From the NCBI GenBank assembly GCA_964648335.1, contig CAZYLZ010000004.1, positions 1-64,000 on the forward strand: DNA of 64,000 bases, given 5' to 3'. Below the pieces are notes generated by a model, which was not told the DNA's origin, did no database searches, and worked only from the letters and a program-made list of their open reading frames with translations. The stretch is from CAZYLZ01 sp964648335 (GTDB lineage: Bacteria; Patescibacteriota; Minisyncoccia; Phycocordibacterales; UBA2100). The stretch's first letter is position 1. Each line of letters starts with the position of its first letter. Made by a program: the position numbers and the translations under genes. Below are positions 58,602-64,000 of this stretch, piece after piece.

Positions 58602-59702
58602 ATGTCCGAGATCCACAAAGAAGTGACCATCGAGAAGAAGAGCACGCTCATGAACGTGCTTTCTATCGTCGGCTTCATCATCATCGTCGGTATCGGCATC
58701 TGGGGTGCGATCAACGCGGTGCGCCTCGCTCCTTCCCTCTTTTCGACCATCGGCAATCCGTTCGCTTCGGCCTCGACCAAGCTCACGCTCAAGCTCCCCA
58801 CTTCGCCAGTACAGTCGGGCACACCGTTTGCTATCACCTGGACCCACACGCCCAAAGGCGGCATCTATGCCTTTAGCTACGCCTGCAAGGACGGCTTCGC
58901 ATTCCAGACAGCCGCTACCTCGACCGGCGGCTTCTCTGACATCAAGTGCCAGACCGCGTACACCATTCCGGTAACACAAAAGTCGCTTACCTTGCTCGGT
59001 GTCTCGACCAAGAATCACTTCATGGACGTTCCGTTCGCAGTCGCCTACGTCGGCGCCGACGGCAAAAAGGCAGCAGAGGCTTCGGCGTCGCTTACCTTCG
59101 AGAACATCACCATCGCCCAGAGCCCTAACACCACCGGATCTGTCGCAACTACAACTACCGCTAAGCCTGCGACCACAGTAACGCCAGTTGTTAAGCCCAC
59201 CACAACGACTCCTGCAAAGCCTGTCGTCACAACGCCAACAACGCCCACCAAGACTCGCTCGAACCCCAACGGCACGGCCGACCTCGCAGTACGCATCCTC
59301 TCGATCACTGGCAACACCAGCTATTCAAACGGCTCGCAGTACGGCGCGTACGTCGATCCTTCGCAGCTTGTATCGGTAAAGTTCGAGGTTAAGAATATCG
59401 GAGACAAAGCAACGCCATCGTGGACTTTTAACGCAGCGCTCCCAACGAACCCTCCGCAGCCGTTCTACTCGAAGGTCCAGGCGCCGTTGTATCCGGGCGA
59501 CCGTGTCGAGTACACACTTACCTTCGACCACATCATCCCGGGCGCCTTCATGGTCACGGTAGACCCGACACAGCAGGTATACGAGGCAAGCGAGAGCAAC
59601 AACGTCGTCTCGTACCCAATCGAGGTAAACTCGTACCAGCCGGTACCACAGCCACAGCCCTACTATCCGACCGTCTACGACAACGGCTACGGCACCTACT
59701 AA
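58602..59702 (+). CDS. Membrane-anchored CARDB-like surface protein
   Basis: 366 aa. One membrane helix (LSIVGFIIIVGIGIWGAI, residues 20-37), so the rest faces outward. Residues 60-165 form an all-beta domain with a Cys pair (AFSYACKDGF, FSDIKCQTAY). A Thr/Pro-rich linker (about 180-225) follows, then a CARDB-like domain (ADLAVRILSITGN, VSVKFEVKNIGDKA, VDPTQQVYEASESNN). The end is Tyr/Pro-rich. Likely a surface protein in the sortase neighbourhood, but anchored at its N-terminus. A perfect promoter and a terminator frame it. Confidence 0.8.
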   Translation: MSEIHKEVTIEKKSTLMNVLSIVGFIIIVGIGIWGAINAVRLAPSLFSTIGNPFASASTKLTLKLPTSPVQSGTPFAITWTHTPKGGIYAFSYACKDGFAFQTAATSTGGFSDIKCQTAYTIPVTQKSLTLLGVSTKNHFMDVPFAVAYVGADGKKAAEASASLTFENITIAQSPNTTGSVATTTTAKPATTVTPVVKPTTTTPAKPVVTTPTTPTKTRSNPNGTADLAVRILSITGNTSYSNGSQYGAYVDPSQLVSVKFEVKNIGDKATPSWTFNAALPTNPPQPFYSKVQAPLYPGDRVEYTLTFDHIIPGAFMVTVDPTQQVYEASESNNVVSYPIEVNSYQPVPQPQPYYPTVYDNGYGTY

Positions 59703-59716
59703 AAAGATATCCACAG

Positions 59717-59750
59717 AAAACTAAAGCCCCCTTTCGGGGGCTTTAGTTTT
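59717..59750 (+). terminator. Intrinsic terminator of the 58602 gene
   Basis: AAAACTAAAGCCCCC and GGGGGCTTTAGTTTT around TTTC. Confidence 0.92.
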
Positions 59751-59765
59751 CTGTATAATCGTACA

Positions 59766-59868
59766 CTGGTCCCTGTGCCGAAACGCTCCGTATATTCCTA
59801 CGCTCGAGATATTTTCTCACTTGAGCACGTACAAAGGAATTTGGGTAAATAACCCTCGGGGCGTTTTT
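59766..59868 (+). ncRNA. Candidate structured small RNA
   Basis: TATAAT (59754-59759) lies just upstream. The region folds into a closed three-way structure: AAACGCTCCG (59781-59790) with CGGGGCGTTT (59857-59866); inside it ATTCCT with AGGAAT, GCTCGAG (59802-59808) with CTTGAGC (59820-59826), and GGGT with ACCC (59843-59855). It ends in five T. No open frame. Not recognised as tmRNA, RNase P, 6S, SRP RNA or a known riboswitch by eye. Confidence 0.45.
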
Positions 59869-59898
59869 GAGCGCCTGCCGCCGCAATCTCTTTTACAA

Positions 59899-60220
59899 AT
59901 ACACACGCCGCAGCAGCTGCGTGCGTAAGTCTTTTCATTCGCAGCAGTAGCTAAAAAAGGTCGCTGTCTGCCGCTGTTGCGGCAGCGCTGACTCTCGCGT
60001 CGTCACGCTGCGAGACACCTTTTTATACCTACCTGCTGCCGGGAATGGAATACAGGAATCCCTGTATTTAAAACACCCGCTGCCCATGCTTTAAAACCGT
60101 GTCTCGCAGGCAGACGTGCCGAGAGTCAGCGCTGGGCGAGCACGCCCAGATAGCGACGGTTTTAAAGTATGGCAGCTATAAAGAAGACTTAACGCACCTG
60201 GCTTTGCAGGGCGTGCGTAT
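59899..60220. repeat. Inverted pair of homologous structured elements
   Basis: Two arms of about 160 bp in opposite orientation meet at the palindrome AATACAGG-AATC-CCTGTATT (60049-60068). Each arm has a small hairpin, AAGTCTT, and a long stem enclosing two hairpins. Left stem GCAGCAG..AAAAAAGGT with ACCTTTTT..CTGCTGC; right stem GCTGCC..CTTTAAAACCG with CGGTTTTAAAG..GGCAGC. Between the hairpins AGTCAGCG is identical in both arms. Stems differ in sequence but still pair, so structure is conserved. Nothing coding. The right arm begins about 17 bp after the gyrB stop. Confidence 0.8.
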
Positions 60221-60236
60221 GTTCGATCAAAAAAAC

Positions 60237-62270
60237 CTAGATATCCAAATTCGCTTCGCGTGCGTGCGACTGGATGAACGACTTGCGCGAGGTAACGTCA
60301 TTACCCATGAGAATATCGAAGGTACGGTCTGCATCTTGTGTGTCGTCGATGCGCACCTGCTTCAATATGCGCCGCGCTGGATCCATCGTCGTCTCCCACA
60401 GCTCCTCGGCGTTCATCTCTCCCAATCCTTTATACCGCTGCACAGTGACTTTGGATTTCTTTACCGGTGCCTCTTCGTCGCCGATGTCTGTCGGCTCTTC
60501 GTCGACCGACTCTTCTGGTTCGGGGTTATCTTTGCCGGCGATGGCTACTTTTTCTTCTTCGGTGTATGCGTACGAGACTTCGCGTCCTTTGGTGACCTTG
60601 TACAAGGGCGGCTGCGCGATATAGAGGAAACCACCGTCGATGACGGGACGGAAGTAGCGGTACATGAGCGTAAGCAAGAGCGTACGAATGTGGGATCCAT
60701 CGACGTCTGCATCGGTCGCGATGATGATCTTGTGATAGCGCAGCTTCGAGAGATCGAAGGTGTCGCCGATAGCGGTGCCGAGCGCGATGACGAGGTTCGT
60801 GATCTGCTCGGAGTCGAGCATCCGGTCGAGACGTGCACGTTCGATATTGAGGATCTTGCCGCGCAACGGAAGGATCGCCTGGTTTCTGCGATCGCGGCCG
60901 GCCTTTGCCGTTCCACCTGCGGAGTCTCCCTCCACGATAAAGAGTTCGGCCTCTTCGGCAGAGGTTCCGCGCTGACAGTCGGCAAGCTTCCCCGGAAGCG
61001 TCATACCCTCGAGTGCTCCTTTGCGGAGGATCGAGTCTTTCGCCGCCTTTGCGGCCTTGCGCGCCTTCATCGCCAAGAACGCCTTGCTTACGATCGCACG
61101 TGAGTCGTCCGGATGCTCTTCCAAGAACTGCGAGAGTGCCTCAGAGAATACCGATTCGACGGCGCCGCGTGCCTCGACCGATCCGAGCTTGCCCTTTGTT
61201 TGGCCCTCGAACTGGACTTCGCGCATCTTTACCGAGACGACCGCAGTGAGCCCCTCGAGCACGTCGTCTCCCGAGAGCGCCTCGACGTCCTTGGCGTTAC
61301 CCTTCTTGGCGACGTTGTTGATGGTGCGTGTGAGCGCGGTCTTGAATCCAGTTATATGGGTTCCACCTTCCGAGTTGTAGATGTTGTTGGCAAATGCGCT
61401 GATGCGCGTCGTCATGTCGTCGACGTACTGGAGAGCAATCTCCACCTGCACGCCGTCTTGTTCTTTCTCTACGTAAAAGACGTTCTTGTGGAGCGGGCTC
61501 TGGTGGCGGTTCTGGAAGTTTATAAGCGACGCGAGACCTCCCTCGAAGTAGTACGTCTGCGACGGAGCCTCGATACCGAGCTCGCGCAGGTACATGACAG
61601 ATGTGTCGTCGAACTTAGCCTTGACCTCGCGCATGTCAAGGATTGCGATGCGAAGCCCCTTTACAAGGTATGCCTGCTGGCGCAGGTGCGAGACGATGGT
61701 ATCGAAATCGAAGGTACGGTCGGGGAAGATCGATCCGTCAGGTTCGAAGGTGATGATGGTGCCGTGGAGTTTCGAGGTGCCAACCTTCTTTCCTTTGGCG
61801 ACCGGCTTTCCACCGTTCTTGTACTCCTGTACGAAGCGCTCGCCGTCGCGATGCACCTCGGCGCGTACGTACGTAGAAAGCGCGTTTACCACAGACACTC
61901 CCACACCATGGAGTCCGCCGGATACTTTGTAGCCTTCGCCACCGAATTTTCCTCCGGCATGGAGGATGGTCATGACAGTCTCCAGGGTCGACACCTTGGT
62001 CTTGGGGTGGATGTCGGTCGGGATGCCGCGGCCGTTGTCGACGCAGCGAATCTTGCCGCCGGGCAAAAGCGCTACTTCGATATCATCACAAAAGCCGCCC
62101 ATCGCTTCGTCGCGCGAGTTGTCGAAGATTTCCCAGATGAGGTGATGCAACCCCGAGATGCCGGTGGTACCGATGTACATTCCCGGACGCTTGCGTACCG
62201 CCTCGAGTCCCTCGAGGACAGTGATCGAGTCTGCGCCGTATGATCCAGGTTTTGATGTATCTTTTGCCAT
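60237..62270 (-). CDS. gyrB: DNA gyrase subunit B (type IIA topoisomerase ATPase subunit)
   Basis: 677 aa. The GHKL ATPase domain has VRKRPGMYIGTTG and GGLHGVGVSVVNALS; the TOPRIM domain has IVEGDSAGG and TDADVDGSHIRTLLL; the C-terminus has RYKGLGEMNAEELWETTMDP. A segment rich in Glu (PEPEESVDEEPTDIGDEE) replaces part of the usual linker. gyrA is not in the window; ParE cannot be excluded from sequence alone. The start at 62270 gives MAKDTSKPG. A TATACT box with TGG in front (62329-62337) gives a leader of about 55 nt. Confidence 0.93.
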   Translation of the reverse strand: MAKDTSKPGSYGADSITVLEGLEAVRKRPGMYIGTTGISGLHHLIWEIFDNSRDEAMGGFCDDIEVALLPGGKIRCVDNGRGIPTDIHPKTKVSTLETVMTILHAGGKFGGEGYKVSGGLHGVGVSVVNALSTYVRAEVHRDGERFVQEYKNGGKPVAKGKKVGTSKLHGTIITFEPDGSIFPDRTFDFDTIVSHLRQQAYLVKGLRIAILDMREVKAKFDDTSVMYLRELGIEAPSQTYYFEGGLASLINFQNRHQSPLHKNVFYVEKEQDGVQVEIALQYVDDMTTRISAFANNIYNSEGGTHITGFKTALTRTINNVAKKGNAKDVEALSGDDVLEGLTAVVSVKMREVQFEGQTKGKLGSVEARGAVESVFSEALSQFLEEHPDDSRAIVSKAFLAMKARKAAKAAKDSILRKGALEGMTLPGKLADCQRGTSAEEAELFIVEGDSAGGTAKAGRDRRNQAILPLRGKILNIERARLDRMLDSEQITNLVIALGTAIGDTFDLSKLRYHKIIIATDADVDGSHIRTLLLTLMYRYFRPVIDGGFLYIAQPPLYKVTKGREVSYAYTEEEKVAIAGKDNPEPEESVDEEPTDIGDEEAPVKKSKVTVQRYKGLGEMNAEELWETTMDPARRILKQVRIDDTQDADRTFDILMGNDVTSRKSFIQSHAREANLDI

Positions 62271-62328
62271 AGTGTTATAGAAATTTTTGCAACAGTCTCC
62301 CCCGAGGGATTCGACCCTGAGTCCCAAA

Positions 62329-62337
62329 AGTATACCA
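62329..62337 (-). promoter_or_regulatory. Extended -10 promoter of gyrB
   Basis: TGGTATACT on the minus strand. The leader has a hairpin (GGG-TCGAAT-CCC) and a G-rich run; no proper Shine-Dalgarno site next to the ATG. Confidence 0.5.
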
Positions 62338-62438
62338 AATTCAAGTGTGCAATGCACGGGACAAGGGACACCAAATATGTTGCATTTGCTCGATTTTTCT
62401 GATGTACTCTAGTGAGTAAGCAGCGAGAGGAGAACATA

Positions 62439-62924
62439 ATGAACATAGAACACCAGTGGCTTCCGCAAATATCGAGGCAGTCGCTCGCCTATGTGAGCTC
62501 CGCCGATACAGAAGATATGGCACGGCTCGTTCAGCAACTGTCGCCCAAAGCCCCGCCCTTTACCGACCAAAAGCTGCTCGCACTTCGTCGCTCGGCCGAC
62601 ATCATCCTGATGCGCGACAAGGACGTTCCGCGAGGTTCTTGGTCGGAAACCGGTCAGGAGCGTTTTAAGATAGTGGCCATGACCTGCGTCTTCCCGATGC
62701 ATCTACCGCAAGGATTGCGGCTGCATATCGAAAATGTCGTCGTTGACGAGGCATATCGAGGCAAAGGAGTCGGCAAGCACATGATGAAATGCATCGAAGC
62801 TTCGGCGCTCATGATGGGTGGCGAGCGCCTGCAGCTGACCTCGAGCAGGCCCGACGCGCAAAAGATGTATCTTTCGCTCGGGTTTACGACGCCCAAAACC
62901 CAGCTCTTTCGCAAGAGCCTGTAG
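62439..62924 (+). CDS. GNAT-family N-acetyltransferase
   Basis: 161 aa. The acetyl-CoA signature is ENVVVDEAYRGKGVGKHMM, with the R-G-x-G-V-G loop; the fold closes with LTSSRPDAQKMYLSLGF. The N-terminal part is less conserved. GAGAGGAG lies 6 nt before the ATG. Substrate unknown. It is a single-gene unit ending in a perfect terminator. The other acetyltransferase in the window (8909) belongs to a different subgroup. Confidence 0.85.
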   Translation: MNIEHQWLPQISRQSLAYVSSADTEDMARLVQQLSPKAPPFTDQKLLALRRSADIILMRDKDVPRGSWSETGQERFKIVAMTCVFPMHLPQGLRLHIENVVVDEAYRGKGVGKHMMKCIEASALMMGGERLQLTSSRPDAQKMYLSLGFTTPKTQLFRKSL

Positions 62925-62931
62925 AAGGAAG

Positions 62932-62966
62932 AGACCCGAAGCATGGCTTCGGGTCTCTGTTTTTTG
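62932..62966 (+). terminator. Intrinsic terminator, acetyltransferase side
   Basis: AGACCCGAAGC and GCTTCGGGTCT around ATG, then TTTTTT. The minus strand flank (TTCCTTC) may also help end pyrB. Confidence 0.93.
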
Positions 62967-62970
62967 TGAG

Positions 62971-63969
62971 TCAGCGGATGCCTTGCGCCAAAAGCGACAA
63001 GAGTGCCATACGAATCGGCAGTCCGTTGTTGGCCTGCTCGAAGTACTTGGCACGCGGGTCGCTGTCGATGCATTCGGGCAGCTCGGAGTTACGGGGCAGT
63101 GGATGCATGATGATCGCATCAGGCTTCATCGAGGCGACAATCTTGGGCGTGAGATTGATCTGTTCTTGCGCACGTCTCCATCGCTCTTCCATAACATGTG
63201 CCTCACCAATGAAGCGCTCCTTCTGGACGCGAGTCATGTACAGGACATCGATGTTTTTGGCGACGGCAGCAAGATTGCTGCTTTCGGAAAAGTCGACCTC
63301 GTGCTCGCGAAGATGGTCCTTGATTCCTTGCTTTATCTGAAATTCCTCGGGCGAGACGAACAAGATTTCGTTCCCTGAGAACTTGGACAAGATATAGGCC
63401 AAGGATCCGCATGTTCGACCATGCTTGAGATCGCCCACGATTGCAACCCGCAGGTTGGTGAGGCGCTTATAGTGCCTTTTTATGGTAAAGGCGTCCAAGA
63501 GCGCCTGTGTCGGATGTTGTTCTTTACCATTGCCCGCGTTGATCATCGGCACGTGAAGCTTATTGTGCCCACTTATGCTATACGGATATGCTCGCTCGCA
63601 CGCATCGTCGTCTTTGTGGCGCATCACGAGCATGTCGCAGTTGCCAGCGAGGATGCGCGTAGTGTCCTGGAGCGATTCGCCTTTGACAGCCGACGAGAAC
63701 TGCTCTGCGTTTTCGGTTGTAACGCATTCGCCGCCGAGGCGCTTTACCGCGCTTTCGAACGAAAAACGCGTTCGGGTCGACGCCTCGTAAAAGACGATTC
63801 CGACGACCATCCCGCGTAGTACGTTGTCGTAACCGCGTAGACCGTATTTCTGCATGTCCTCGGTACGCTTGAACAGGTGCTCGAGATACTCGGGCGAGAA
63901 CTGTCGGGTGTCGATTACATGCTCGTACGGCGAGATGTCTTTGGCCTTGATAGCCAATCGATGTGGCAT
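62971..63969 (-). CDS. pyrB: Aspartate carbamoyltransferase, catalytic subunit
   Basis: 332 aa. Commits carbamoyl phosphate and aspartate to pyrimidine synthesis. YEASTRTRFSFESAVKRLGG has the carbamoyl-phosphate motif STRTR; HPTQALLDAFTIKRH and HPLPRNSELP are also present. A GAGGAGAGG sequence precedes the ATG. No regulatory subunit (pyrI) is seen here. pyrF and pyrE lie at the opposite end of the window. Confidence 0.95.
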   Translation of the reverse strand: MPHRLAIKAKDISPYEHVIDTRQFSPEYLEHLFKRTEDMQKYGLRGYDNVLRGMVVGIVFYEASTRTRFSFESAVKRLGGECVTTENAEQFSSAVKGESLQDTTRILAGNCDMLVMRHKDDDACERAYPYSISGHNKLHVPMINAGNGKEQHPTQALLDAFTIKRHYKRLTNLRVAIVGDLKHGRTCGSLAYILSKFSGNEILFVSPEEFQIKQGIKDHLREHEVDFSESSNLAAVAKNIDVLYMTRVQKERFIGEAHVMEERWRRAQEQINLTPKIVASMKPDAIIMHPLPRNSELPECIDSDPRAKYFEQANNGLPIRMALLSLLAQGIR

Positions 63970-64000
63970 CGTACCTCTCCTCTGCTTCTATTGACCTAAA

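Noticed and set aside
59899..60220. Chromosome replication origin at the structured pair
   Set aside because: No DnaA boxes, AT-rich unwinding region or dnaA gene seen; its position next to gyrB alone is not enough.
61113..62243. 376-residue plus-strand frame inside gyrB
   Set aside because: Antisense of gyrB; no ribosome site or motif.
62290..62330. tRNA-like stretch GGGATTCGACCC before gyrB
   Set aside because: A T-loop-like string is present, but no cloverleaf or acceptor stem can be built around it.
1..64000. tRNA, rRNA, CRISPR arrays and transposase genes
   Set aside because: I looked for T-loop motifs with acceptor stems, for conserved rRNA segments, for regular direct repeats with spacers and for transposase motifs; none was convincing. 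A tRNAscan or Infernal run would be decisive.

Overview
The window reads as part of a small, streamlined bacterial genome of the Candidate Phyla Radiation (Patescibacteria), most likely a Parcubacteria-type lineage. The grounds are short versions of core proteins (RpoB 1064 aa, RpoC 1223 aa, an SMC of only 740 aa, a ThrRS without its TGS domain), many genes of no recognisable family, large secreted Ig-like proteins with a sortase, and many start codons 6-9 nt downstream of a -10 box. TGA is used as a stop, so this is not a code-25 lineage. The sequence is a scaffold with two 100-N gaps (1187-1286 and 3808-3907). I found no rRNA, tRNA or CRISPR array. The lineage call is inference and was not checked by phylogeny.

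Layout. 1-4 kb: pyrF (partial), pyrE, a PH-domain membrane protein, hisS and a small solo gene. 4-9 kb: an RNase H-fold exonuclease between palindromic repeats, a DsbA-like oxidoreductase, a UvrD-type helicase-nuclease, a 37-codon gene and an acetyltransferase. 9.5-13 kb: secreted proteins. 13-16 kb: rpoD and dnaG. 16-17.5 kb: small genes and a Nudix hydrolase. 17.6-24.5 kb: rpoBC. 25-27.3 kb: trmD, khpA and rpsP. 27.4-30.3 kb: RNase R and a short UDP-sugar dehydrogenase-like protein. 30.8-35.6 kb: a tight operon of smc, an unknown gene and a secreted caspase-like protease. It is divergent from a 7.6-kb operon of three large unknown proteins (35.7-43.3 kb). 43.3-47.7 kb: a PaaX/Cas2-like gene between two copies of the rnc 3' end, then rnc, a nusB-Nudix fusion, rpmF with a His-rich tail, and rnhB. 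47.8-53 kb: dnaE, thrS and a coiled-coil gene. 53-59.7 kb: a cell-surface island. 59.7-60.2 kb: a gene-free stretch packed with structured elements. 60.2-64 kb: gyrB, an acetyltransferase and pyrB.

How the genes work together. Most of the window is information processing: transcription (rpoB, rpoC, rpoD, nusB), replication (dnaE, dnaG, gyrB, rnhB), RNA turnover (rnr, rnc) and translation (hisS, thrS, trmD, rpsP, rpmF). Three pyrimidine genes are present. The surface genes look like one system. A sortase (57637-58401) sits close to two proteins ending in a PYTG motif plus a membrane helix. Four secreted proteins share an Ig-like domain that begins and ends with Cys, and a membrane-anchored CPYC oxidoreductase could form the disulfides.

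Expression falls into two styles. About nineteen genes, mostly core ones, start 6-9 nt after a TATACT-like box and should be leaderless. Metabolic and small accessory genes carry a Shine-Dalgarno site, often with a near-consensus promoter and their own intrinsic terminator.
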